A DNA stretch of 64,000 bases from Hymenopellis radicata (taxonomy: Eukaryota > Basidiomycota > Agaricomycetes > Agaricales > Physalacriaceae). Position numbers and translations under genes: made by a program. Of this stretch, positions 45,976 through 59,336 are shown in pieces. The stretch lies in contig JADNRX010000002.1 of assembly GCA_015501595.1 (NCBI GenBank), positions 62,001 to 126,000 of the forward strand, in the 5' to 3' direction. The notes beneath the pieces were generated by a model, which searched no databases, was not told the DNA's origin, and saw only the letters and a list, made by a program, of their open reading frames with translations. How positions within the stretch are numbered: the first letter of the stretch is position 1; the number at the start of each line of letters is the position of its first letter.

Positions 45976-48900
45976 TCACCGCGGTTCAGTAGGACACTTC
46001 TCGCCGATAGAGCAAAGCGGTGGTCTCGAAAATATCGCGGAATTCGTAACAGACTCTTGTCCTGGCCGTGTAGAACACGAGGTACTCCCATGGCTCGAAC
46101 TAATCAACGAATTCGAGAGGTCAGGAACGTATAACATGACCTCACGCGAAGTTTCCTGTGAGAACAACATCACCAGTGCAATGAGGCGAGTCGAGTTCTC
46201 ATTCCTAGTTGATTGATCCGCTTGAAGATTTCGCACGTCAGTGAGACAGATCATCCACCTATTGTGTAGACGATACTCACCATAAAGATGGCCCAACAGT
46301 CTCGCAACACCGATCCTAACGCCGATTATAGAGTCACGAGCTAAACTCCGCAAAGGCATCGACAGTTCATCAGCCAGAGAGACAAGGGCTTGTCCGTTGC
46401 CGGGCGGAAGCAGAAGACTCTGCAAACAAGCAACATAACTGCGGAAAGATCAGCTCTAACGCCTGTCCATGACAATAAGAACGTACGTCATTCGCTTGCG
46501 AGAAGCGTCGGATTGGGAGAAAGATTGGATATCTCGTCTAAATCTGTCCAGAATGGACGGTTGACATTGTATCACAGGCCACAAGCACGGTAGCTGCAAT
46601 GATGGGTCAGTGTTGAACCAATCATAAGAAGAACGTACTGACGCAATGGAGAGCTGCTTCACGTATAGCACTGACATTGTCCAGAAGTGCTTGAATCACA
46701 AGACCACAAAGAGCTGCTGCATGCCCTGTGACGTCCATCTTCGTGCTGCTTTGAATAGACTCGATGATCGTCATAAACGTAAGAGCAATCGTTTCTCTTT
46801 CCCTCCAACCTTTCCATCGTTTTGCCGTCCATACCTCCAACACCTTCTCCAGCACTTCCCGCCTTCCCGTGGGCCCCAAGGCGCCAAATAGCACCCCCAA
46901 GCAATCCACGGTCTTCGTACGGATCTCCTCGTCTTGTCCGTTGATAGCATCGCGCCACACACCCATCAGATCTCGTTCGGCCTTTTCAGGACCCAGGATT
47001 CGCGCCAATTCACCTACAGAAGCCGCCAGCGTCCGACGGACACCGAATGCAGGATTGTTCGCCAACCTGAGGTACATGTCCCGCAAAATGGAATCCCACC
47101 TGGATGGGCCAAGCGACTTTGCCACTGCTGGGAAGTTGAACGCACAAATCAGAGGACGAGCCCGATCCTGGTAGAACGAAGCAAGCTTGTCAATTTTGTC
47201 TCGATCAAAGGGCTGTTGACCGTCTCTTCTCCGTAGATCAGGCTGTCTACCGATGAACATCCAGATTAGCTCTTCCGGAGGTCCAGCATCGTTGGACCCA
47301 TCCTCCGAGTAGAAAGTGTATAGGATCTCTCCCAAGGAGTCGAGGAGACCGCTTCGAACGTCGTCAGAAGGGTCCATCGCCAAGGTATTGACGGCATGCA
47401 ACGCAAATGTTTGCCTTTGCTTGAGCGGAAGGCGGGCGAGTACGCTAGGTAGAGCGAAAAGAGAAGAGTGTCGGACATGAGGAATTGAATCACCCATAAG
47501 ATTTTCCAGTAGAGGAAGCTAGCGCTGTGTCAGGTTTGAAGTAAAATATGACATTGACGACTGACCAGTGACATATGAACCAATTCATCCGGTACAGTCT
47601 TAGCCAGTGCACTGATCGCGAAACTCGACTCGCGCCGAACCCAAGGCACAGGATCAGCAGAGAATCGCTCAATTGGTTGAATGAGCGTAATTTGAGACGA
47701 CGGTTCTATGCAGCCTGGGGAAGTGATTGGTACGGAGACGAACAACGACATATAAATTACCGACCTTCAGATGTTGCAATAGCCATCAAGCTGATAGAAG
47801 CCATGCGTTTTACAGCTGCTTGCTCTTCCACCTCTTGACTGTCCTGATCGTCTGGCGTTGTGTCAGCGATATGGGCATCAGTCAAAGGTGCGGTCTCATC
47901 ATTATACAGACTGTGTGATACACCGGGAGGCAATGGTGACACCTGTGGACTAGGGGACCGTGGATATTGGTTGGCAGGTGACGAAGAACGCTGCGAAAAA
48001 GCGGCGGGAAGCGCAGAAAATGGATCGGTGATTTGATGCCCAGGAGATGGTTTAGGGGATGCGGAGAACGAGAGATAGGATGGTGAGGCTGGCCGGACGG
48101 AATGCAGAGTATGTAACGGAATCGGTAAACGGCATGGCGGAGACGCCAATAGAGGCACAGGATGCTCTACAGCGACAGATAATGTATTGCCATCAGGCGA
48201 AGTGGACGAAGACGAAGGTGCCGCACTTGGCGTCGAGCTCGGGGTGGATGCAGTGGTCGACGATGCGTTGCTCGACGTTGCCGTTGGTGAGTATGGTGGG
48301 CGAAGATCCTCAGACTGACCCGACAGTACCGGAAAGTAAGGATTGATATTATCCGACTTCTGAGGAGGACTGAATGGCAAGGCCTTGACAGGGCTCTCCA
48401 TAGCCTCGTCATCGGCAATATTGACCGTCCCTCTCCATTCCTGGATCCCCTCGTCCCGAAGTTGATCTTCGTCGTCATTGGAAGATTCGCAATCCTCAAA
48501 CACTCCAGCTTCAGTGTCAGCTAAGTGTTCCAGGCCAATAATAAGGCTCCCAAGTATTTCGTGTTCGAAGGAGCTTCTCTTCTCCTTGTCGAAAAGACCA
48601 ACCGAAAGAGGTGCCTCAGACTGCGCTTCCTGCAACACAGAGGCTCCACTGAGGTCATGCGTTATCGGATCCTCGGCAAAGGGCAAGTTGATATCGGTCC
48701 CAGACCGTTTCTCCGTACGATCAGCCTCCCGAATGTGCTTGAGAAGGTCCACAATGACGGATTTTGCAGACGCCGACACTACGTGATTTGGACTTAAGAG
48801 GAGTCGACCAAGGATAGGTGTGAACACGTCCACGGAGATGGCTGGATGTGACATTGGCGGATCAGACGAGTCCGTGTCGTCTTCCGTCATTTGACAGTGC

Positions 48901-49772
48901 TATCAGGCGAGGATGAGAAATGAATGCTTTCATAAATGATATAATGCGCACCGTCAAAAACCACCAGATTACTGAGCAAAGTCCCGATGTCAGGGCTTCC
49001 CTGACGGCTTCATCTGGAGAAAGCATGATTGTTAGACCAACGGGTGGTGTGGAGAGGACTTGCCTTGATCCCGGGAGAGCACATGGAGGAGAGGTAGAAC
49101 ATATTCGACGGCCTCTTGCGGCGATAAGAGGTCAAGCAAATTGGGCAAGTCCTGGCATATGAAAATGCGATGATACGTTGCTTTGCTGATGGAGAACAAG
49201 TAAATCTTCTCGAGCGGGTTAAGGCTTTCCATGTTTTCATCTTCATCCAGCGCCAAGTCAATAGCGTCGACGGATGGAAATGTGTCATCAGTGTCGGAGG
49301 AAGGCGATTGTACTGGCTGATTAATATCCTGGTGACTTGGTGGAGCGCAAGGATTCGGGAAAGCTGGGGAGATGGGGGAGGGAAATGCAGCCATAGACTG
49401 ATATTGTGTAGGCGATGGGAGGGATAATTGAAGAGAGGTTTGCGTGACTGGGGACTGCACTTCCATCGAGGTTATCTGAAAGAAAAGCGTGTCCTCGTTC
49501 ATTGGAGATGAAATGGGGGATGTAGGAGCAGTGTAGAAAGTTAGAGGCGGAGAAAGCATCGGACTCGCGAAAGGGTCCTCGAGACGGTGAGACGGGGACG
49601 GCGTGATGGACATGGCGGTAAAGTAGGGCGACGGGAGGGCAATGTAAGTGGGTGGATTTCGGGGCACGCTGGCCATGGCGGGCTTAACGCCGTCGGCTTC
49701 CGTTGCTCTGCTAGTAGGCTCGGAGGAAGAATCGACAAACTGACTCTCAAAGAGGGACACTATGAGACCCAT
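45976..49772 (-). CDS. PP4 regulatory subunit 1 (PPP4R1)-like HEAT-repeat protein
   Basis: A large protein, probably a scaffold subunit that targets protein phosphatase 4. The N-terminal third is disordered, rich in Ser, Pro and Thr, from MGLIVSLFESQFVDSSSEP. HEAT-like helices begin with LEKIYLFSISKATYHRIFIC and PQEAVEYVLPLLHVLSRDQD. A second disordered block, with runs of Ser and Thr, sits around 48000-48450. The last third has clear HEAT units: HVRHSSLFALPSVLARL, LAMDPSDDVRSGLLDSLGEI, SLGPSRWDSILRDMYLRLAN, and RDSIIGVRIGVARLLGHLYG. The intron at 49014-49063 starts with GC. The C-terminal end is poorly defined; I take the stop at 45976. The family call comes from the HEAT pattern and the LSRDQDEAVRE segment. 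Confidence 0.72.
49014..49063 (-). other. GC-AG intron in the PPP4R1-like gene
   Basis: A 50-nt minus-strand intron with donor AAG|GCAAGT and acceptor CTCCAG. Splicing joins SRDQ to DEAVREALTSGLC in one frame; the unspliced frame soon stops. Confidence 0.75.
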
Positions 49773-50315
49773 GGTAAGAGGGTGCCTCGGGGGAAAGAAA
49801 AGGGACGAACTGGGTAATCAGTCCGTGCAGACGAGAGACTTTTGTACAACTGGGTAGGGTAGGCGCAGCATGCACGAGCAAGTGTAATACGGCAGCCCTT
49901 TCTCTGCGTGCACAACGGCGTGGAAGCACATTCAAGTTTAGAAATGCAGTAAGGGCAAAGGACCTCGAGTATCGCCTCGTTCCGGACTGGAGCAAGGTGG
50001 GGCCAGTAGGAGCTAAAGGTAAAGAGCGTCGCCGCCGTCGTCGGGCGGGCGGTCGGTGTTGGCGCTGATAGTAAGCACGCCTATTTCGGCGGCGTATTAA
50101 AGTGTTGTATCGTGTGTGACAGAGCAAACAGAGTCGGCGAAAGGAACAAAGTTCAACTCAAAACAGTTCATCAGATGATGCAATAGTCTATGACGTCGTT
50201 GGTGCCTTGTCGCCATTACGCGCACCCTGTCCATAGTGGTCCAGTACTAGTCCGTTCATCTAGTCAAAACGCGTATATAATTACATTTCATTTCACATTT
50301 CATTGCACACGTATT
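49773..50315. other. Intergenic, leader region
   Basis: 543 bp upstream of the PPP4R1-like start. An open frame on the minus strand at 49747-50127 overlaps the first codons in another frame and has an Arg/His-rich composition without conserved features; I treat it as 5' leader sequence. Confidence 0.45.
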
Positions 50316-51914
50316 CTAAAGAGTTCCCCGTACTGCCTTATCCAAGCTCTCCGCAAAGTACCTAATATTGTGGGTATTCAACCCAGCCATCGATATCCTC
50401 CCATTGACCGTCAGATACACATGAGCCTTCTCAGTCAGCGCCTTGCTTTGGTCCGGCGTCACACCAGTAAAGCTAGCGATCTTTTTAGCTAATGATCCGC
50501 GAATGGTAGTAATCTTCCCACCTGAACATTCCAATTTGGTTCACAATATGATCCCAGTTGCCAGGCGTCTTGAGCTCCACCGTCAACAATTGGAACAGCT
50601 GCTTGCGCATTTCAATAATGCGACCAGACATCGTAACAATGTCGCGTTTCCATTCTCCAAACATGCTCGGATCATTGAGAATCATGGAGACCTATAGTAA
50701 GCGAATTCAGTTCTGTAACGGCATCGTAGAACAGAAGTGACATTACTATTCGCGCGCCATACGTTGGTGGATTACTGATCTCGCTCCGCTGCAATACAGA
50801 AAGCTGACTCTTAACCCGGTCGGCAGTCCCCTTGTCCGGAGACACGACATGAAGTGCGCCGACACGCTCACCATACAATCCAGCGTTCTTAGCAAAGCTC
50901 TAATAGAACGAAATGAGGTTGGAGCGACAATGGACGCGCATTCATCGCATACCTGACAGACCAACAATGAGACACCCCTTCTTACAAACTCCCTGACCGC
51001 CCAGGCGTCGCCGTCCAGGTCGCCGCTGGCGAAGCCTTGGTAGGCACAGTCAAAAAAGGCGTAATGACCCTTGTCAAGCATGACGTCGGCAATTTTACCC
51101 CATTGCTCTTTCGTGGGATCGACACCGGTCGGGTTGTGGGCACAAGCATGAAGTAAATAGATGGAACGAGGTGGGGCAGAAGTCAACGAGGCGACGAGGC
51201 CATCGAAATCCAGCCCGATGGTAGCGGGATTGTAGTATGGGTAGGTCAACGGCTCGACGCCCACGTTCTTGAAGATGGCAAAATGGTTAACTATATAAAG
51301 GAGAGAATGAGTACAGTGCGAACATATGACTTGATGGAACGGACCCCAGGTCGGATCACTGAGGAAGACTTGCTTGTTTCCACCCCAAGTGTAGAACCTA
51401 GCCACAAAGAGGGCACCTAGATGGTTGGCACCGGTTCCGGAGATTGTCTGGACGCTGGTGACACGTCCCTCTGCAATGGCAGGGGAGTCCGAACCGAGGA
51501 TGAGCTTTGCGGCAGCGCCGGTAAACTCGGGGAGACCAGTAATGGGAAGATATTCATGGTCGATGTTGGGGGTCGAGAGCAGCTTCTGCTCAGCCTGGGG
51601 AAGATGGATTAGCGGGGGATACACGAGATAGGGGACGCGACAAAACATTACTTTCTTCACGACGGGCAGTACCCAGGGCTTGTTATCGTCGTCTCGGTAG
51701 GCGCCGACGCCTAGGTTGATCTTGTTGGCAAAACTGTCGGCCTTGTAGGTGGCGGTCAACTTGAAGATACTACGAGTGCGGGGTCAGTGGGGTTCGATCA
51801 CTGTGGACAGGGACCGACCTATCTGGGGGAGCCAGTGGAACGCTCTGCCATGATTCTGCGGAGACAGTGAGTAAGGGGGCGCTGCCAAAAGGCATCTACT
51901 GCACCTGCGGACAT
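50316..51914 (-). CDS. AAT2: Aspartate aminotransferase, cytosolic type
   Basis: PLP enzyme interconverting aspartate and oxaloacetate with glutamate and 2-oxoglutarate. The spliced start is MSAESWQSVPLAPPD, then SIFKLTATYKADSFANKINL. Then come GVGAYRDDDNKPWVLPVVKK, DHEYLPITGLPEFTGAAAK, SDPTWG, and YLLHACAHNPTGVDPTKEQW. The PLP lysine is in SFAKNAGLYGERVGALHVV. The C-terminus has IGMF spliced to SFTGVTPDQSKALTEKAH and GLNTHNIRYFAESLDKAVRG. There is no mitochondrial presequence, so the cytosolic or peroxisomal isoform fits. About eight introns; the two short 5' exons explain why the ORF seems to begin at MTATYK. Confidence 0.94.
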
Positions 51915-53487
51915 GTTGATAGGCTGGGAAAGGTGGGAGACTAGTTGTTTGACTCTGGCTGCCATGGATGTCAATGGCGACGCTAACTTGAATGTAAATT
52001 ATAGCGCGTACGATAGGATGCGGAGGTTTTGATAGACAGCGCTGCATGTGATTGGCCGGTAATCAGCGACTTGCTCAATATTCACGCCGATTGCTGCGCT
52101 CACTCACCTTGCTGCTGTCTGCTGCTACTGGTGTTGTAGATGGTTAACTCCTGGATGACTTGGTCGAGACTTTATAGGTTTACGTAAGGCGGGATAACGC
52201 GACCACGGAAGTATGGCCTCCCATAATCCCGCTCAAATGCCGAACGAGCTCTAATGGCGGTCGTAGAGACTGGGCCGTATGAAGAATGGGCAGACAAAAG
52301 CACCAATAACCTTCAGTCATCGACAACGAGAGACACATCCTAATCGTGAGCATAATCCTACTATGCCGTTGAGCTCTTTACCAGGTCTCCCTAACACTCT
52401 CAATTGCGAATTGACGCGTAATACTAATCAAAAGTCTCGAACGCGGATACTACACGTTGTTTAATCATCACCTTCAATCAATCAAGGCTTTCTAGCGAAA
52501 CATTATCTCGCCTCCGGTGCCAAGTTCATGCAGACCATGCATCCGATGATCCAGGAAAACCGGTGGCGATTGAGTACACTTCATCGCAGCCCGGGAACCA
52601 ACAAACCGGACCCGTTGTTATTCTTTCATTCCCTTCGACCGTGTGTGCATCGGGCATTTAAATGTTCGAGGGTCAGGTTCCTGTTGCATGATGGACGACG
52701 GTCGCAGAGGGCACTAATGCCTTGCAGATGGCGGCAGATCAATGAACTCACCGTTTTCTGGCCGGATATAATATCCTGGCCAGTGGCTGGTTCAAGATAA
52801 ACGTTCTTGTTGCAAATGATTCTGCCGCCGGTCGATCCCAAGCGGGAGACAGTTAACGGCGTTCTAGTTGCGACATGAGCGTATTACATGGCCACCGCTG
52901 TCGACCCATGAGGTGTCCAACTGGGGATTCCTTCACCCCTCCCCCAGTCGAGAGTCCGGAGAGAATATGAAAGGGGCTGGGAAAGATACGCAATGACATT
53001 GCGACGGAGCGGCAGTTGTCCTCAGTTGTCTCCATGATCCGTCGTCGGACCAACGTCGGACGGAAGAATCCGAAACGCTGAATCTGGATCTCCAAGCGAC
53101 GGGAACACGTTCAGAATGCGTGACTCAACATTCATGGGTCAGTCGTTGAGAGAAAAGAGAACAATAGAGCTGTCGTCCAGGTGGCATCAATAGAGGACCG
53201 GCACTATGCAAGAACAAGAAGTCCACATTGATAGGTCGAACGAGGTGGAAGGTTTGGAAGGTCTAGGAACATGGCTGTGCTCCACGTGGAATAGAAGTAG
53301 CTTACGCGTACATCCATATTTAAGAGGACGCCTCTCGCCTGGCACGCCTTCAACACCCCATCCCTTTCAGCCTTCCAGTCGTACCCCCCAGCCTACCTTC
53401 ATGTACGTCCTCTCATACCTTTCGTCATTGTCGACCTATAACTAATCTACTGCTATGCAGCCCAGCCTCTTATCTTGCGCACACAAC
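51915..53487. other. Divergent intergenic region, 1.6 kb
   Basis: Between aspartate aminotransferase (minus) and the AN1 zinc-finger gene (plus). Several short open frames but none with protein features. An atatttaag TATA-like patch lies near 53316-53325. A 5' UTR intron of the zinc-finger gene probably ends at about 53460 (tatgcag). Confidence 0.5.
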
Positions 53488-53777
53488 ATGCCCGCCAAGA
53501 AACGCTGCCAGTTCCAAGCCGGTACCACCTCGCAGTGCAGCTCTGCCGCGCTTCGTCTCGTAGGCACTTGCCCGCACTGCTCAACTCAGTTCTGTTCAAC
53601 GGTGAGCCCGCTTTACGCAGGGTTGCCTGATTTCTGACTCGTCTCCCAATCTAGCATCGTCTACCCGAGCACCATAGTTGTAACAATTTGGAAGACTGCC
53701 GCCAAGAAGCGTTCAAGAAGAACAAGGAGCGGCTGGAAAGCGAACGTACCGTCGCCTCCAAGATGGCCACGGCCTAG
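53488..53777 (+). CDS. Small AN1-type zinc-finger protein
   Basis: A short stress-type protein: MPAKKRCQFQAGTTSQCSSA, then RLVGTCPHCSTQFCST. An intron follows (donor after ACG, acceptor ctag), then HRLPEHHSCNNLEDCRQEAF. The cysteines and histidines follow the AN1 pattern C-x-C-x2-C-x-C-x4-H-x2-H-x-C in outline: C-P-H-C, F-C, H-R-L-P-E-H-H, C. The C-terminus is basic and charged (KKNKERLESERTVASKMATA). AN1 proteins bind ubiquitin-pathway partners or the proteasome under stress. An in-frame upstream ATG at 53455 would add MQPSLLSCAHN. Confidence 0.85.
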
Positions 53778-54247
53778 GACGCGACAATCACTCCCACCTC
53801 CACCCACCATATATCTTTCTCTCTGTTGTCCAGAACACTGGCAGCTGTACATTTTGTCCCATCTTCTATCCTCTCCTCGTACACGGACTATCATACCTCC
53901 CTTAATATTCAGTCTCGATGTTGCTTGTTGCTATCTGTATAGAATAATTATTGCCTGATACCCGTAACGAGTGAACTTGCCGCGGTGGCACATTTCAATT
54001 GATACCTTTTACATTACTCGTCATACACTACGCACTTCCGCCACACAAACAGGTTGGGGGTATACGGCGTCCACGGTCCGATGACATTACCAGTGCAAAA
54101 AAAAGACATGTAGGGTAGTCAATCTGGAGAAATAAAGGAGGAACTAAATCAAGAAAAGCGAGCGTAACGAGTAGAAAGTCCGGTATGTATGTGAAGCAGT
54201 CAAGCCAATATATACCTGGTCATAAATAATCAAGTGAAGCGGGAACC
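53778..54247. other. Convergent intergenic region
   Basis: 470 bp between the zinc-finger stop and the syntaxin stop; likely 3' UTRs. Nothing else seen. Confidence 0.5.
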
Positions 54248-55653
54248 CTACTTTGTTTTATCCACCTGCTGCTTCACAACCACACCAACGACGACTCCGA
54301 CAATGATAAGGATAATCAGGGTGATGAAGAAGCAAATCCAACGCTTTTTCCGTGCTGCGCGCGCTGACACGACGGCCTTCTCGGTGTAGCCAAGACTGCG
54401 TTCCGATAAACAAAACGGCGATGTTGGATGACAAACAAACACTTACCCAGCTTCAGTGTCCCGCTCGACAGTAGCGGCTTGTGTCTCAATGGCGTTGATG
54501 GTCTCGTCCTGTTGTTCGACGAGAACGCTCATCTACAATTGTAATATTAGAATCACGCAGTCAGTTTATTACGCGATACGCACGTCGTTGAAGAGCTGTG
54601 CCAGTTCACCAAGCGTCTTTTCAATACGTTTGATGTCTTCGTGACGCTCTTGGACTTCCCGATAGGCAGCGCGCGACTCGCCATAGCGGTTGGAGCTTAG
54701 AAGCTATGCAGAGCTGTGAGCAACTACCATCATAGTGGCGAAAGCCCTTACTGCTTGACTGAATATCTGTCCACCGTTCTCGTCGTTCACGACCGCTCGT
54801 ACTTCCTCCGGACTCGCGTCGGGTTTCACTAAAAGGAATGAGTGCTTCACAATGAAGATAATGATGGTAACGTACCAATCTTGAACTGACGCTCCATTCG
54901 CTGCTTGTACTTTGTGCGGTACTGCTGCTCCACGGTTTGGTAGCTCTGAATAGCCTCCACGAACTTGGACTTGACCAGGGCGGTCTACAACGAATTGGGA
55001 GCCACTCCATGAAGAATTGCCGAATGACGAACCTGTTGCTTGCGGATCTGTCCGTCACGTCCAGGTCCACCCTGTCGCTCCAACGCTTTGATACGCCTCT
55101 TCAAGGTAGCGCTGAGCGCGCTGGTGTCCTCTACGAGTTCGTCCAGGTGCGCTGCATTGCGCTGGGCTGCGGCGTCGTCCATGTTATTCAGTGAACGGGA
55201 GTGCAAGTCGCCGATGCGAGCGACATTGTCGTTAAACGTCCGTAAGCTATCTTGAAGAGAAGATATCTACGCAACGGTTAGTATCATGATGTAGCAAGTA
55301 AAAGAAACGCACCTCGCTGTAGAACGCCGACATGCTGTCCCCTCCTGCTGGCGCAGTGAGTTGTGTTGTGCTCACATCCGCCATCTCATACGACTTGTCG
55401 TCCTGCTGGGCGTAAGGATTTTGTTGCCGCTGATATCCTCCCCCTCCTCCTCCTCCATAAGACTGCTGTGTGGGATAGGAATTGCTGGAAAGCAATCAAG
55501 TCCACTGGCCACGAAAAAAAATGCGAGACATACTTGTTCACGTTATTGCCACCACCCTGTTGCTGCGCCTTCAACGTCGCCTTAGTACACCAAGTGAATA
55601 TGGCAACAGATACTGCTCACCCTCATCGCGGCGAGACGGTCTCTGGCAGCCAT
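54248..55653 (-). CDS. Plasma-membrane t-SNARE, SSO1/syntaxin family
   Basis: Fuses secretory vesicles with the plasma membrane. Starting at 55653 (MAARDRLAAMR) the N-terminus runs through a Gln/Gly/Tyr-rich stretch (QSYGGGGGGGYQRQQNPYAQ). The Habc region follows: ISSLQDSLRTFNDNVARIGD, HLDELVEDTSALSATLKRRI, TKYKQRMERQFKI. The SNARE motif contains VQERHEDIKRIEKTLGELAQ and MSVLVEQQDETINAIETQAA, with the zero-layer glutamine in place. The single C-terminal membrane anchor (FFITLIILIIVGVVVGVVVK) ends KQQVDKTK. The RKKRW before it is the basic membrane-proximal patch. About nine short introns. The glycine/tyrosine run is longer than usual for the family. Confidence 0.92.
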
Positions 55654-55987
55654 GACGATGAAATATATGAAACGGTGGTACGGTGTGTGTATTAGGAGGC
55701 CAGGCAAGACAGGCGAAGAAAGAGAATCAACAAAGTAGGAAAGCCCCGCCTCCAAGTAGAGATCAGACGACAATGTTTTAGGAAAAGGTCGTCGTTTGAA
55801 GTAGTGATGCTGAGCGTGATGGCGAACACCGTGTGCTGAGGAACGTAAACAAGCACAAAGCCGCACCTCCGACAGGTAATATATACTCATTGCTCATTCG
55901 ATTTGTGTCAGCAGGGTCTCCATATCGAGACTTTGCAATGCTGTTCTCTTTTCTAAACACGGGCTATCTTAGCCTATCTTAGTATTT

Positions 55988-57725
<1,738 letters not shown>

Positions 57726-58045
57726 CGTGGTGAAGTGAAGAGTATGACTCGTGCGTGACCCTGATCCGATCACTCTACAAACCTATATAATATACGCCAA
57801 CTTCCTTAGAACTAACTCATCCCAAACTATCCCACAGTAAGTACCAGTGCGTGGAACTGTCGTATGCAAGGTTGGACCTCACGGGACCGTTGAAGCATCA
57901 CCGGCGCCCGCTGATCGTCATGGTGTACATACAAAGAACAATGAACTATTGTTTGCTATTGTCCCGCCTTGGACAAAGAACCGCGGCGAAGAAACTTTCC
58001 TCATGTCCGGCGTCTCTTCTCTCTCCCTCTTGACTCCACGACGAA
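57726..58045. promoter_or_regulatory. Divergent promoter region
   Basis: 320 bp between the argininosuccinate lyase start (minus) and the four-TM gene start (plus). No coding support. Confidence 0.4.
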
Positions 58046-58939
58046 ATGGCTGGCCCACCTTCATCGATACCCTCTGAAGCAACCCTCACGAATGTTACGC
58101 CCCAACCTCAGTATTCACCTGTATTTCTAGTACACCGGTCCATCGCATTTGGTGAGAGACCCGTCGCCCCGCGTCATCCGCTGCTAACAGTTCATTCAGC
58201 TCTCATATCTTTCATCAGCTTTCTGTGCATTGTAATCCTTTGCATCCAGGTCTTCGTAGAATGGGACATCATGCCCAAATTTGAACGTGCGTTGCGCTCA
58301 CGCCACTTCTTTATCATTGTCTTAACTCGTCTCCAGACTCACTCGTTGTTGTAATGCTCATGATTCATGTGTTCACTATCATAATGCTTCCTGTACTGTG
58401 AGTTGTCGCACTTCAATTTTCGATACATGATTTTTCTAAGTCTGAATCAGAATAATTGTAAAATTTCGGCCATGGCTCGATGCTCTTCGGCTATTACTGC
58501 TTCTCGTACTACACCTGGGTACTGGTTCTCTCTTCACTCATTGGTTCAGGCGCTTTCAGTCGTCGTGTCCAAGTATGTTTCACGTTACAATCTTTCTAGC
58601 CACTGAATGAAGGTTCATAGAGCTCAAAGAGCAGTGCATTCTGTTCAACGTCTACGTTCTTGCAGGGAGTTGGATAGTCTCAACACTGTGTACGTATGAC
58701 CTCCAATTCTTGATGTTTCTCACTATTGACGCGTGCCAGTGATCGTGTACGCGGCTGGACTGGCTTTGCTTGTGTACCGGCGTTCTCGAATGCCAGCCGA
58801 CTCGTCGGACGAAGAATCAACTTCAACCGTCGTAAAACATGGATCCATATTGCCACTCATGATCCCTCCTTTGCCATCGCCCGTTAACATCTCCATTGCC
58901 AATCGCGTCCCGCTACGCGCAAAATCGACGTTTCAGTAA
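58046..58939 (+). CDS. Four-TM membrane protein (third member)
   Basis: Starts MAGPPSSIPSEATLTNVT, with PQYSPVFLVHRSIAFG before the first helix. Rebuilt exons: ALISFISFLCIVILCIQVFV, EWDIMPKFE, SLVVMLMIHVFTIIMLPVLL, IIVKFRPWLDALRLLLLLVL, HLGTGSLFTHWFRR, EQCILFNVYVLAGSWIVSTL, then LIVYAAGLALLVYRRSRM. The layout is four helices with a hydrophilic C-terminal tail (PADSSDEESTSTVVKHGS). It looks like the two proteins at 42-45 kb in layout and exon number but shows little sequence identity by eye. Function unknown. The acceptor chosen at 58450 (aatcag) is needed to keep the third helix in frame. Confidence 0.62.
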
Positions 58940-59336
58940 CCCGCGGAGTCACCATTCTGCTCGATTCAGTAACGCGCCTTCACGTATATATGTTCTCCCT
59001 ACAACCCCTACATTCGACAAGCGAATGACGGCGACAACGCCAGTTCCATATCCACCGTTACCCTCTCCTTCTGGCATTCACAACACGTCTCCATGATTTC
59101 CGCAAGCGAAAGGCGGCTGACAAAGCAAAGTGTGCGGTATGATTACGGTGTAGCGGTTTGAAGGGCGTCGGGGTAGGTGGGAGTATGTTACTGTATCTGA
59201 ATGTGTTTCATAACTATCACTGGTTGAATATTCAGCTCCAGGAGTAACTTGACCATAAGAGCAAGAACTTTCTCAGCGCGTGATCAGCACGTCAGCAGGA
59301 TTAATCGAACGAAGATGACTGATTTGAAACCTGACC
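58940..59336. other. Intergenic region
   Basis: 397 bp between the four-TM gene and the pirin gene, both plus strand. The short frame 58896-59096 has no conserved features. Confidence 0.5.

Noticed and set aside
49747..50127. A 126-codon frame upstream of the PPP4R1-like gene
   Set aside because: Arg/His/Pro-rich without conserved segments and overlapping the first codons; more likely leader sequence.
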